Assembly: GCF_964656455.1 (NCBI RefSeq)
Contig: NC_135715.1
Location: 79,710,414-79,774,413, forward strand
Length of the DNA stretch: 64,000 bases
Reading direction: 5' to 3'
Source of the DNA: Halichoerus grypus
Taxonomy: Eukaryota; Chordata; Mammalia; Carnivora; Phocidae
Shown here piece by piece: positions 13,301 through 28,300 of the stretch. Both the position numbers and the translations under genes were made by a program. The notes beneath the pieces are model-generated. The model did no database searches. It had not been told where the DNA came from and saw only the letters and a program-made list of their open reading frames with translations. How positions within the stretch are numbered: the first letter of the stretch is position 1; each line of letters opens with the position of its first letter.

Positions 13301-16300
13301 ACTTTTATTTCAGAGAGCTGGCTTCCCAGCACACCATTAGATGTGGAGAAGAATCAATAATTGAGTTTGAGATATATTCTACACCAACATGTTAACAGTG
13401 GTCATATTATCTCTGGGTTATCTCTGGGTGGTGAGATTTGGGTGATCTTCGGTTTTCATCATGCTTTCACATATTGTCTAAACTTTCAGCAAAGAACATG
13501 AATTTTATAACTAGAAAAAATTAATATGAAATAATCATCATTAGTGAAATGAAATGGAGAAAATCTAATTCTTCACAGCAGCAGAATCTCTCCATAGGGA
13601 GAGGTCCACTTTTGTCATATGAACAGTTCAACATCACTTGGGTGTGAGGTGAGGTCTCCAAGGCCTGCTTGAGTTACATTAAATGGTTGAACTGCACTCC
13701 CCTCCCCAGGCTTGAAGACATGGCTCTTCCTTTTCTTTGATTCCCTGGAAAAAGTCATTTACTCTCCTCCTGATTCTACCTTTATTGTTACTAGTTTCTT
13801 AATTAGTATTAGATCCTAGCAGATACCTATGGGAGGGTCAAAAGTCAAATCAAAAGAAATAAAAATAATTTGATTATATATAAAAGTGAAATCTGGAAAA
13901 GATGTACAGGAAATGATTTTTTAATTGACATAAAATTCACATAAAATTAACCATTTAGAAGTGTACAGTTCAGTAGTATTTAGTATACTCAAAGTGTGCA
14001 ACCACCACTTCTATCTAAACATTTCAGCACTACAAAAGAATACCCCATACCCATTTAGCAGTCAGTCCCCATTCTTCCCTCTCCTGGAACTAGGCAATTT
14101 GCTTTCTGTCTCCATGGATTCGATTTATCTATTCTAGATATTGCATATAAATGAAATCATACAATATGTGGTCTTTTGTGTCTGGCTTCTTTCACTTAGC
14201 ATAATACTTTTGAGACTCACCCATTTTGTAGCATGTATCAGCACCTCATTCCTTTTTTTTTTTTTTCTTACCTCATTTTGTTAATCTATTCAACCCCTGA
14301 TGGACATTTGGGTTGTTTCCACCATTTGGCTACTGTGCATAGTGCTGCTATGAACATTCATGCACCAGTATCTGTCTGAGTACTTGCTTCAATTCTTTGG
14401 GGTATATAACAAGGAGTGGAATTGCTGGGGCAGATAAGAAATCTGTGTTGAATTTGTTGAGGAACTGCCAAACAGCAGCTGCACCATCTGACACTTTCAA
14501 AAGCACTGTATGAGCGTTCCAATTTCTCCACATCCTCATTTAACACTTACAATTTTCCTTTTTTTTTTCAAAAAATATACCCATCTTAGTGGGTGTGAAG
14601 TAATGCTGAGAATGGCATTTGAGGATGACTGATCGAGGAAGGCAGAACACAATTTTAGATAGGTCTGAATTAGTCCATAAGGGAGGTGTAGGTGGGTCTG
14701 GTTCTAGCAAGGTGCTGGAAAACCAGTTCTCAAAACAAAAGCAAAACCCACACACGACCCTGATTTGTAGCATTTGCTGATTTCCATGGTATAAATCTTC
14801 CCACCATAGCCAATTTCAAGTTACTGATTGTACTCAGTTCACAAAATTCCTAAAAATGTACAACTGGCCTCCGCAGTTGGTTCAAGGCGCTGCAGTTCAC
14901 CACCTTTGGCTCTAAGCAGTGTGTGAGGCTGATTAAGGTTAGCCTGGCCCTTTATACCTAATGAGAGTCGAGATGCCAGAAAGGTCCAGAAGAAAGACTT
15001 CAGGCAGAGGAGTGCTGGGAAGTTACATTAGTGGGATGAATGACCAAACCAATGCAAGTCACTCTCACCCTCGAGAATAACCCATCAAATTAGTTTCTGA
15101 ACCTTGAAGCTGGGTCCAGGCTCTCAGAGGAACTAACTAATGCCCAACGAGGGCTTGTCGGAGCAGCAGATCCACATGCGTCTGTTGTTACTGCTGCTGC
15201 CCTGGGTTGCAGAACATACATGGACACAAGCAACACAGACTCACAGTCAATGAGGAAACAAATGTGACTGACATTTAGGGGTGTCATATCCCTTAACGTA
15301 TTTTCCAGATTTTCAACTGAGTGTTTTCATGCCATGGAGTGGCCATTTTAGAAGCTGCCACGCATATAGTCCTGCATCTTAAAATCTTAAGTGGATTTTC
15401 CTATATAATATCCTTCAAAACAAAAAAAATACCTCGTGATTTAAAATTTTTAAATTTAATTCTCAGCAAGATTAGGTAAACTTGAAATTATTTTGAGTAG
15501 AGTAGTAGGGAGTGTTTTCAAGCACAGAATACTGTCCCAAGGCCTATTATATACAGATATATATATATAATCCAGCATGGAGCCCAACGTGGGGCTTCAA
15601 CTCAGGATCAAGACTGGGCTGAAATCAAGAGTTGGACACTTAACCGACTGAGCCACCCAGGCGTCCCCAAGTCCCATTATAAGCACAGAAGAAAGTAATC
15701 TGTCATCACAACATAGCTACCTTGTTACAGAGGATTAAATTACACACGTAATTATGGAGAGTAGTTCTTTTAACAGAATCTGAAATAGTATTACATAATA
15801 ACAGATCCTAAGACATTTCCTTTATGCATACCTGTGATTATTCTGTAAAACCTCTTTTCTAACTCTGAAAAATTCTTCAGTGTTTTGTTCAACATGCTCA
15901 ATTTTGCATCTCAAAGCTCGGTATTTGGCAAGGGATGGGGGGTTGGGTTTGAACAAATTAGTTTCACAGACATTAACCATGTCTCTTATTAGCTGTAGAT
16001 GGAAATAATACAAGATGTTAGAATCACTATATATCAAAATATTTAGCGCACGTTACACTTTCTCAAAAAGACTGGAAAAATAAGGTTCCCCCCCCGAAGT
16101 CTTTTTTTAAGGTTTTATTTTTAAGTAATCTCTACACCCAATGTGGGGCTTAAACTCACAACCCAGGGATCAAGAGTTGCATGCTCCACTGACTGAGCCA
16201 GCCAGCACCCCTCCCCCAAAGCTTTTGATCAATATGTAAATTGCACATTAAAGGTAATACCTTTTTTATATATTGTGCCCTCAGGGATGGCATAATATAC

Positions 16301-19300
16301 CATAATAATAATAGTGTACATCAGGATAGCACATCATTGTTGATAAAGTGTTTTCTGGTACATGGTTCCTCTAATCCACAGTACAGCACTGGTCTTATTA
16401 GATCTTATTGTCCTCATTGTATAGATGGGGAACGTGAGGTTCTGAGAAGCTGAATTAATTGCTCAAGATTCCATGGCAAAGATGGGGTAGTGACTAAATA
16501 GGAACTCAGATCATCAGAATTCAAGTCCAATTCTGTTAGCAAAACTTCAATAAGCATGTTCTGTATGCCAGGCATTGTTTCAGGTTTGAACGATACAAAA
16601 ATGAGTAAGACATGGTTGTCTTCCCTGAGAGAGAACCTAAGTATACTTGGTATACCCATAGGTCATGGAGCTTTGAGGAGGGAACATAGTTCCTACATAA
16701 TCTGAATTACGTTTATTATAGGGATGTATTGCTTTTACCATCTTTGAGATGAAAGAGATATTGACAGGGGAGCCCTATCTTGCCTGCCACACATCTTTAT
16801 GACCTCAATGTGGGGAGGGGCTAACTGTAATTCAAATACACCAGCCATAAAAGAAAAGACTGATATATTTTTCTATATAAAAGTAAAAAATTTCTATATG
16901 GTAAAATAGAACAGGTCAACCAACCACCCCAAATTCACCATAAGCAAAGTAAAACAAAACAAAACGAACTATAGAAAATATCTGCAACTCATATCCCAGA
17001 TGAAGCTCCCTAACTTATTAAGAGGTCCTAAAAATCATGAAGAAAAATAGCAAGATCCAAAAGAAAAAGGGCCAAAGGAAATGAATAGACAGTTCACAGA
17101 AAAAAAAACCTCATAAACTAAATATAAATCCTGTAACTGAGAGGTCATTTCTCATCCATAAAATTGGTAAAGTCTGAAAGTTTGACAAATACACTTGGTA
17201 AAACTCTAGGAAATAGAAAGTCTCGTTCACTGATAGTGGGAGGGCAAATAGTAGAACCTTTATGAGGGAATAAGACAAAATCTATCACAATTACAGATAC
17301 ATTGATCCCATAAGCCAGCACTTCTACTTCTGGGATGTATCTCAGAGACACTCCTGTGCAGCTACGACATGACAAATATTCAAGCATAGGGCGCCTGGGT
17401 GGCTCAGATGGTTAAGCGTCTGCCTTCGGCTCAGGTCATCCTGGGATCGAGTCCCGCATCGGGCTCCCTGCTCCTTGGGAGCCTGCTTCTCCCTCTGCCT
17501 CTCTCTCTCTCTCTCTCTGTCTCTCATGAATAAATAAATAAAATCTTTAAAAAAAAATTATAAAAAAAAAAATATTCAAGCATATTCCCTTTGGCATTGT
17601 TTGTAGTAGCAAAGTCTGGAAACAATCCAACTGTCTGGCATTAGGGAATGCCCATACCATGTGGTGAATGAGGATGCTTTCAATCACAGGATATGTTAAG
17701 TGGGAAAAATGGGTGCAGAACAGCAAAGATGGTATACAACTTTTTATGTAAAAAAAGAGGAGAGGAATAAGTATATATGTGCATATTTATAGCTATTTGC
17801 ATAAAGACACTGCAAAGACAAGACACTAATAAAAATGGTTATCTAGCGAGTTGGGGAGTTGGAATGGGTGGAGGAGGGGCAGGGTAGAATACAGATTACT
17901 CTGAGTATACCTTTTAAACATAATTTTGACTTTTGAATAATACAAATATATTACCTACTGAAAATAAAAAAGTTAAATGAATAAGTATTTGGATGGGCAC
18001 TACATACACCTTCTCAATAGGAGAACCAGCAACTGAGGTTCTTAATGTTGGGTGGTAGGCAAATCATGAAACTAAATTTGGAAGGCTCCTTTAACATCTC
18101 ATTTATTGGTTCATCTCATTTGTTGATTCTTCACTTATTTTGGATTACAGATGCCTCCAGGAATCTGTTGAAAGCTACAATTTCCTTCAAACATGCGCTA
18201 TTTCGTATCTACGAACTCTTTTGCAGTCTACGTCATGGATTTCTGATCTTGTCCCAATTCCTTCATGCACAGATGAGGCAACTCAGAGCCAGGGAGTGAC
18301 TTGGTCTCATCTAAGGTGAGGGGGACACTGGGGCTGCCTTCCTGCTTTCTTCTTTGCTAACTGAGCCCTGCTCCCTCCCCTACAGCTCAAGGGAGAGGGC
18401 CCATTTCTGCAGTTAGTAATTCCACTCTCCTTGCCAGTGACTGGCTTAGGAATGCACATGTGACTCAGTTCTGAGCAAAGAACGGACCAAAGAGTCTACA
18501 GGGCCAGGGGAGCTTGCCCTAAGAGACAAGAAAAGAAATACTCTGGTTGAGATGCTATGAACAACTGCAGCTGTGAGGTCATGAAAGGTGAGCCAGGCTG
18601 AGAGGGAAGCTAAGTTTACAGGAAGCACAGAGATGGAAAGAAGCTGGGTCCTCGTTGATAATTCTACCTCTAAGCGAATGGACCAGAAGCCACCCTACAG
18701 CTGGCTTCTTGTTACACAGGGTGATAAGTGTCCTCATTGTTTAAGTCAATGACAGCTTTCTGTTTCTTTTGCAAAAAGAATCCTAACTCATCTCCTTGAG
18801 ATAGGGAAATTGAAGGACTCCATAAAAATCTGCTTTTGTTCCTTTTCCTGTTTCTATTCTTGCTAGGACCTCCACTTTACACATGCCTGTGATGCAAATG
18901 GAGTTATGTCCTCTAGATTTCTCAAGAACAGATAACATCTAAGGAAGGAGTAGGTGAGAATGAACTGATGAAGCTATCTTAAGAGCATTCCAGACCACCA
19001 GAACTAGACATCTCCACAACAAGACCCCCTGGCTCCAAGGAATAACACCTGGGCCCTTTGTTCTAACCAGTTCCTGGGTGCCAGACCATGATCCTCAATA
19101 AAAACCCCAGGCCCCAAGCAAAGACCCCCTCCTTTCCTTTCTGAGTCTCCCAAACACTGTCTGTACCTGCTCTCTCTCTCTACCTTCAATAAACTCTGTT
19201 ATCACCTCCCGCTGGCCCATGTTTGATCTCTATCCCGTGAGCAGCCAGGGACCCTCTTGGCTGGTCCTGCACCTTCTCTGGGTCCTCAGACCTGGCCTGC

Positions 19301-22300
19301 CAGCATCATCCTGATATAGAAAATTACAGTGTAGCAATTCTAAATATATCTGCCTTTGTACTACTATTCCAACACATTCATGTTTGGGAACATGGTTCAG
19401 ATAACTTCCATAAGGACCCAAGGCATTCTAAAATGGCTCAACATTTATTTTTGAGCCAACTTTTGTGATTCAGGGCTACCTTATTAATCAGATTTGAAAA
19501 GATCCTTCCCCAACATATTTTAAATTGAATTCTGTATTTCAGAGATTTACCTGGCAGAGGTCCTCTTTCTTAGCCAATAGTCTCAGGGTCACTTTTTCAG
19601 TTGTTGTACCTTTGTGAGGTATTAATCTGTAGAACTCAGTCATCATTTTTTGCAGTTGTTCTTCTGTTTCTCCGTTTTTCAATGCTGCCTTTACTAGAAG
19701 GAGAAGTCCTTCTGCCTTGCTCACCTTTAAATGGAGGACAGTATATACTTATTAAAGTTGATTCTTGACCATCAGAGAAAAAGTGAAGGAATGTGCCTAA
19801 AAGCAACGAAAATAGTTGTTAGGTATGTCACAACTATTAGTTTCCTACTGGACACCAGCCGTAGAACAGATGCCATGTTTACAGGAGATGTAGCTCAGGT
19901 GTGACGCCGTCTCCATGAGAAATCTTCCAAAACCGGGCTCGGCTTAGCGACAGGAAAAAACCAGAGCCTTAACTGTCTGTATCTGTATATCTACATCTAT
20001 ACCTACATCTACAACCGTATCTATAGCTACAACTGCATCTGCATATCTGTCTATATTCTCAGAGAGAGGAATACTAATGCAACCACAGGAGACTTGCTTT
20101 TCACACAAGAAGTTTACAAAGCTGTCAGAATCACACTGGGAACAAAATCCAGCAGAACATGTTTCTAATTACGTAAGTACTGTTTGGACTTCGCCCCAGA
20201 AAATTTTTTCTCCCTGAAATAAGTTAGTTTAGTTCCACAGAGGGAAACTGTATTATTTTACTATGACAATGCAGCCGTACAAGTTGTACCATTGGGAATA
20301 TTTTCTTTCATCTGCTCTTTCCGTCATACAATATTAAGGAGAGTATTTTTTGGAGGGCTGCAAGCATCCCTGGCCTTTCCCTAAAATGGTCACAAGTTAC
20401 AAGACTGTGAAGCAGTGGCTCTGAAGTAGACGAGGGTCTGAGCATCTGACTGAGGACCAAGAGCAACCCTGTCTCTCAGGCCTGCTAAGCACCTTGCAAC
20501 CTAAAGGAGCAGGCCTCCCAATGAGCCAGTCCCAAAAAGCGGAGCTTGGAGCAGCTCTTGGGTCTGACATTTTATATAGATAAGAACATCTAGTTTTCTT
20601 GGAAGCTTGTTTTCCCCTCAGTGCTCTCAGTGTTCCCTTTTTCCAAGGTAAGAAAAAGCACGCCAGGAATGCATCCAGAAACAGCTGGACCGGCACCCAG
20701 ATACACGTGGTATTATTTAAGCCAGTAAGCCAGAAAGCAGGTTTGTCATTATAGAGGTTCTGCTTCAAGGGCACGCGTGACTCACGTCATTGAGACTAAT
20801 CCTGTTCACAGGCTTGAGAAGCATGTGCTCCAGGTGGCCGAGAGCTTCCGCCCAAACCATCTCCACCAAATCGCTCACTTCTTTGCTCAGAGTGCTTGAA
20901 TTTATTACCTCCTCCAAAAGCAACTGCAACGAAGTTAAAAAAAAAAAAAAACAACCAACAAAAGGTTTCATTGGTGAGTTGATTTAAAGCTGAGATGAAC
21001 AGAGGCGAGAGAAGAAATAATCGCAGCCAAAGAGAGAGTCACAGGCAGCCAAGTGACTGATAATTCTCTGTACCTCCACTTCCCCCCTACACTCTCTTTA
21101 TTTCCCCTTTCTCTCCTTTACTCCCACTTTATGTCTCCTTTTGCCTTTTCCTTCCCTCTGTAAGCTTTAGGTCTGCCAGTGGCATCAAAGTTTAAGTGGC
21201 ATTAAGGGTTAAGGACCCCTGATTCTTGGCCTAGGTTATAACGGAATCTTTGAAAGCCATGGAGGTTTGTTGCTGGAGCAAGCAGGAAGTTTTGTGGCTC
21301 ATCCTAGAACTCACTCCTCACCCGGTTTCCACACCTGCCTGTGAGTTTACTCTTCTTGTTCTCTGACTCTTCTCTCTTGCCAGGTTTTTATTTGTCGTAA
21401 AGAAAACACTTCTATTAAAAATATTCAGTCAATCACAAAAAATAGCACACAGAAATCAATCTTACTGCTTGCAGTTTTTCAGATGCTAATTGGGTTGCTT
21501 CCGGTGTAAAATGTTCTCTTAGCAGAAATCCTTGTTTCTTCAGCTCTTCAATGTAATTTTCGTAGTATTCACTTGCATCTGCAGAGGTTTTCTTTACAGA
21601 GAACTTTCTAGTCTGTGAATTATAGTGTGGAGCAAAATGTTAGGATGTGAGGATACAGTCACTTATTAACCTATGGATCTTTATTGAACACCTCCCATGC
21701 ACCATGGGGAAACGGAATGTAAATAAGGCATTAGATCCCTGCCATGAGGGCACTGATTAGTTTTTTCAAAGAATTACTTAAATCTTCAATTCTTCACAAA
21801 ACTGCCTAACACCTGAAAGTAAGGGGAGAAAAGCCTGAAAAGGCGCCAACAGGCAGAAGAGATGCATTTGATTCATGGGAGAGTCATTCAAACGTCTGTT
21901 CAGAGATTATATACTCTTACTTTACATACTAGTCTAATTAGCTTTGAAGTCTGGCATTCAAGCTTTTTGGGAAATGAGAAAAATAAATCAGAGGAGAGGA
22001 AGAAAAGAAAAATACCTCAGAAATGAGGTACTGTTAGGGACAAGCACACAGTCAAAATGAAATGATAGCTACCAGCAAGGAGAAAGGCAGGAAAGCTCTT
22101 AGTCATGCAAATAACGTAAAGGCATGGAGCAAGGTGTCCTCTGGATAGGTACAAACTGCCTCCTTCCTTCCAACCTGCCCGTGGATGTGGCATTTGTCTG
22201 TTTTTCCTGGAAATCCTTGCTCCTGTTGTGAGCGGTTGTCCCAAAGTTATTAACCTCTGAGAATATGGGAAGTCCAGCCCCAGCTGGGGCCTGTGGGTGT

Positions 22301-25300
22301 CGGCTAAGCCCCTGGCTCTGGAGTGTATGGGAGGGGGTGTGTGGGGTGGCAAGTCAGACTCCCCAGGACACCATAACCCGCCCTCCTGAACTGGCGGCTA
22401 CAGGGAGCCTCTGGAACGTGAAGAAAAGAAGCACATCATGTTCCAGTTACTCCATTTAAGAAGGTAGAATTTAACATAATTTTGGAAGATTTCCACAAAA
22501 TGTTTTTGTATGAGAGAGAGAGGCAAGCTAGAAAAGCCTCTTTTGCAGGACATCTCTTTCAGTGTTGGTTAAGCGAGGATAATTTCTATCAAAGCAGACT
22601 CACCCGAGGAGCCCTCTATTTGCCTTCTCAGACTCAGGCTTGCCAAGGGAGGAAGGCACCCAGGAAGAGCTCTCAGGGTAGTAAGCAGGAGGGGACACGG
22701 TGGCCTATTCAGCCTTAGAGTTTTCTTTTTCAGTAAAGAAAAATAATTATAACACGTTCTATCATGGTTTTCAACTTGATGTTTCCTTACTTTTTATCCA
22801 CACAATTAAACCCTCCACAAAATACAGCATACATTTTTGGGGTAAAAGGTTAACAAAACCCTTTCTCTTACTTAGACACATTTGACTTGGATTAACTTTT
22901 TGTATCTGTTCCCAAAATTGCTTGGGTAATAGTGACTTCTCATTAATAAATCAGGACTGGGAGTTCAATAAATGAACAATAAGTGGTAGGTGGGAGACCT
23001 GACCCTTGGGTTTCCCTGAAAGCAGTGTCGTAAGTAATGGGCACCTCCCTTAAAGACATCTTGAACCTAGGCCCATGTTACAACAGGTATGGGCTACTGT
23101 GGGTGGGCTTCCAAGTCAGGTGGATCCTGTACCCACCTGAGCTGAGTCTCCCTCCTGGCACCAGAGCTGACACCTCCAGTGGGGGCAAAGCCAGAAGCAT
23201 CCAGAGCCTGAGTACCATGCTGTGAGGACCAATCCTACTGAGGAGCACCTGGGTGAGGAGGTGCTGGGTTTCCTGCCTGTAAATCTGTCTGGACAGAAGA
23301 CACCCTGTGGGTGTGGCAGTGTTTACTTTGAATTTTAGGTATTAGTTCTGAATTTATTTTTGTTTCATAATAGTTTCAGGTTGGAACCATGGTCTTGACT
23401 TGACCGTGACCTAACATAAAAGTCTCGGCCTCTGCAAAGCCTTCCTTGCTGTTCTGTCCCAGTGGATTACAGTCATGAATGTGTAGTTTCATCCCTGGTG
23501 GTGATCTCTGAGGGGCAGGGTTTGAAGTAATTTTTATCTTTGGCCTCCAGTAGATCAGTTGGTACATAGTAGGTACTTAACTAAGTGTGTGAACAGATTG
23601 CCTTAAGCAGAGTATACGTTAGTCAAGTTCCCACAAGTGATTCAGCACAGGAGCAGGGGGCCTACATGCCCTGCACGCAGTGACTATTTCTTTTTTTTTT
23701 TTTTTTACATTTTTTTCAATTTTATTATGTTATGTTAATCACCATACATTACTGCATTAGTTTTTGATGTAATGTTCCATGATTCACTGTTTGCGTATTA
23801 CACCCAGTGCTCCATGCACTATGTGCCCTCCTTAATACCCATCACCAGGCTAACCCATCCCTCCACCCCCCTCCCCTCTAGAACCCTCAGTTTGTTTCTT
23901 GGAATCCATAGTCTCTTATGGTTCGTCTCTCCCTCCGATTTCCCCCCCTTCATTTTTCCTTTCCTACTATCTTCTTTTTTTTTTTCTTAACATATAATGT
24001 ATTATTTGTTTCAGAGGTACAGGTCTGTGATTCAACAGTCTTACACAATTCACAGCGCTCACCATAGCACATACCCTCTCCAATGTCCATCACCCAGCCA
24101 CCCCATCCCTCCCACCCCCCACCACTCCAGCAACCCTCAGTTTGTTTCCTGAGGTTAAGAATTCCTCACTGACTATTTCCTTTTAACAAGAAAGAACCCT
24201 GTGCTGTTCTAGTCAGAGCACTGCTCTCACCCTCCTCCCCTCACCTGCCATATTCCAACGGAAAACATGTTTCTACCTTTCAAAATTATTTATCAGGTAA
24301 AAAGTTTAACAGATTGGCAGGTTCACTGACCAATGTTAAGGAAACTAGGTATGAACAGAGTGGAAAAACACACAGGAATCAATATAAAGATCATTACCTT
24401 GCGGTGCCTGGGTGGTGCAGTTGGTTAAGTGTCCAACTCTTGGTTTTGGCTCAGGTCATGATCTCAGGGTTGTGAGATCCAGATCTGCACTGGGCTCTGT
24501 GCTCAGTGCAGAGTCTGCTTAAGACTCACTCTCCCTCTCCCCCTGCCCCCTACTCTCTCTCTCTCTCTCAAGTAAATAAATAAATCTTAAAAAAAAAAAA
24601 AATATATCATTACCGTGAGGCCACTGGCCAAGAGGAAATGTGCGGATGTGAGAAAGGCAGGGTCCTCGGGGTCCTGGGAGCTCTGCAGTTCTAGCACTGC
24701 CACTTCCTTACCTCCCTCTGCCCCAACCTGGAAAATAGGTTGTTCCTTCAGAAGCTGCATCCATTCAGTAACAAACCACACACACCATTTAAAAATGCTG
24801 ATTATAAAACTAACACTAGTTCATTTGGAGATATAATTTGGAAAATACAGCAAGTATAAAGAAAATATAAAAATTACCTGAAGTCATACTACAGATATAT
24901 AATTACTATTAATATTTTGGTATATTTCTTGCTGGTATTTTTACTATAGATATATCTGTGTATGTTTAAACTGTACCACTTTTTATATTTTCTTTGTCAC
25001 AGAGGAAATGTTATTTCCAAGTTATATTTTATTAAAATATCTAAAATATACAAATGGAGCATAATTTTGAATGCTAGGGTTTTCCCTTATACGATACTGG
25101 AGAAATAACTTCCTCTTTTTCTTTTTAATGAATAGTAATGGAAATTCAGCATGATGTAAATAACTTGTTGTCAAATGTAAATATTACTCTTAAAAATACA
25201 AGAAACCGTTAATAAACAGGGAGGAGGTCTTTACTTTTAAAGTCATGTTATTATTTTGTACTGTTTATATTTTTATTATGAGCATGTATTATTTTTATAA

Positions 25301-28300
25301 TAAAAACACTAAAAAGTTAAATATTAAATTTTAAATATAAAATTGTCTTGATTATTAAAAATCAACTTTTATATTAAGAAATATTTATTCAGGATATGCA
25401 CAATTTTCCAAAACAACGAGAAAATTATCAAGCAGGAAAAGTAATCAGAAGACACTCGGTTTGTTTTTGTTTTTTAATACAGACTCTTACTTTTTCCAAG
25501 GTGTTATATTTTGCAACTTCAAAGTCTTGTGGAAAATGAGGAATTTCAACAATGTCTTTATAAAACCTGAAATTTGTATAATAAAATTTTAACGTTAAAA
25601 TGGACTTTCAGACGAAACAGAATTTTCGTAAAATGTTTCTTAGAAGTCTCCTAATTGCATACAAAATACATTTTAAGTCCCTAATCTCCTCCGAGGTTCT
25701 GAAAATGGTTAAAAAGTCTCATGTAATGAGCTGGATTCCTCCCTTGCATAACTCTAGAGCTCTGATGCCAAATACTGAGTGTCTGCACTGGAAGGTGGGG
25801 TGGCATGAAGCAGAAGCAGAGGCATAAGAGAAGCAGGCCAGGGCACTGGAGAAAGCACCGATCCTAGCAGAGACAAGTGACCTGCGCTTTCTTGGGTTCT
25901 GATCCTTAGATGCTGGGTCACTCAGATAGGCTCACACCAGAGACTCTCGTACTACAGTCAACCCCCTTTAAAACAAAGGTGTCAGATTTCTCATAATCTG
26001 TACTTTCATTTTTGATATTTGTTCTGTCTTTTAACACCACTATTAACAAATAAAATAAGGCTCAATGTGATGCTTAATGACACTACACTTTTGGGTATGC
26101 TTTACGAAGCCATATAGAAATGTAGCCTCACATACTCCATTTGCAGAAGTTGTCATTATTTCCATTTTTTGACCTATTAGGTAGGAAGAACAGTCTCAAG
26201 TCTAAAGGCTTCTCGGTAAGGTAGCAGGGTAAGCAGACTGCCCAGATCTCATCTCCAGTGCCTTTTCTTTTTTAAAATCGATCTAACAATTATGTTCACT
26301 CTTATATAATACTAACATGGAAATAATTATCACTATACTAGTTGAAGTAAAAAGTCTTAAATAAATAAAAGCCTAGAATTAGAGAAGCAAGATAAATGAA
26401 AAAAGTACAAAAAAGTAATAGCATTTTAAAACTGTGTTTGACTGTCTGACTTCAGCTCAGGTGGTGATCTCAAGAGTCATGGGATCAAGCCCCACATTGG
26501 GCTCCCCGCTTATCGGGGAGTCTGCTTGTCCCCCTCCTCCCTCTGCCCTTCATCCTACTGGTACTCTCTGTCTCCCTCTCAAATAAATAAATAAAATCTT
26601 AAAAAACAAAACAAAACAAAAAAACCTGTGCTTGAGGTTTACAAAACATTTTGCAAACTGACTCTTAATGATCAGAAGTATATTACTCCGGGGACACCTG
26701 GGTGGCTCAGTTAAGCATCTGCCTTCAGCTCAGGTCATGATCCTAGGGTCCTGAGATAGAGTCCTGCATCAGGCTCCTTGCTCAGCAGGGAGCCTACTTC
26801 TCCCTCTGTCTGCCGCTCCCCTTGCCTGTGCTCTCTCTCTAACAAATAAATAAATAAAATCTTTTAAAAAATAAAAGTAGATTACTCTGTGAATTCCACA
26901 ATGTTTTCCTTCTCCATGGAGTTGTCCAGGGATGGATCATCTGTTGTCACCTCTAGAACAAAAACAAAACACTTGTTTACTACTCAAAGATTTATTAAAA
27001 TTATTAACAATAAATCCTGGAATTTTTAAGATTCTTGAATATAGGTCATACTTACCATGCTATTCTTTTCTTTTTTTAAAGATGTCCTTAAATTAGCTAT
27101 AGTAATTGGTGATCTAAGGCTAGTACAAGTGGGACAAGAAGAAGGTAAATTAAAAGTAAAAGATAGTAAGAATATATTATAATTCTATTTTAATAGGCGT
27201 GTGAGGAGAATTCTAATGTTATCTGTATTATTTGAAACTCATTGATGGATATTCAATTTCAAATGGAATTTTTCTCTTCAGAAGATTATGGTGAGCATAG
27301 TTATGAAATGCATTTCTAGTATGCTGCAGGGTCAGAATGAGTTCCCCAGTGCCATCATGTCACAAATGAAGGACCTGAGGATGTTCTTGCTTAGAGGAGG
27401 GAAATTTGAGGGTTCCTATGTGAAGCCAAGCAATTTTTGCTTCATATTTTTCTTATAAGAGAAGCGTAACACTGTCTATAGCGTTATGATATATAGGAAT
27501 AACTCCTTTTATGCAAGAATTTCTTTCCAGTTTTAATTATGCTATCAAAATTTCAAAGGGTGTCAATGTATTTGCAGTAATTCTGAATCTGACTGTATCA
27601 CTCCGGATGTTGAAAAACATTTTCAATGTAAAAGAAGTTTACTATCCTGCCTATTTTGTTTTAGCTACCATTTTCTGAGAGCAAGAAAGTCTGATGACAG
27701 CATTTTTGGACAATCATTTGTCTAAAGAGGCTGCACCACACCAAAACATTGATTTCTAAAACTCCTATAAATAATACAATTTATATATACAATATGATAC
27801 CTAACATATATCAGGTGCTTACTGTAGAGTATTATTTATCAGAATTGCTTCACTTTTGATATGTCTCATGAGGAGGGCATTTCCCTATATCAAAAGGCTT
27901 GCTTCTTGGCCAGATTCCAAAATAAAATCTGGGTTTACAAAGGAAGTATGTTTCTTTTTGAGAGATCATCTTTGGGAAAGAACTTCTTTAGCAAAAGGCT
28001 AGTCATAAAATTTCCAGTCATTAAGTTGTGGTGATAATTTTTTAACACAAAGTTTCTTCTCCCTCCCAGATAAAGTTACACATCAGGTTTTCTGAGATTA
28101 TCAGTGTTCTTGTAGTCTTTTGAATCTGATCACACTAGATTGGATATTGAGAAATCTATTCCTATTGCTAAAGTAGTTTTTGTCCTTCACTATTTGGCTG
28201 CCCATTTTCTGAGATAAGAAGTTTAATAATTTTTGTAATATGTCTAGACAATCCTTTGACTGCCTTTGATAAACCAAAATGTTTACTATAGCACCTGTAA

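Noticed and set aside
25600..25827. 75-codon plus-strand frame beside PARP4 exon 5
   Set aside because: Antisense to the gene, no similarity, ordinary chance length.
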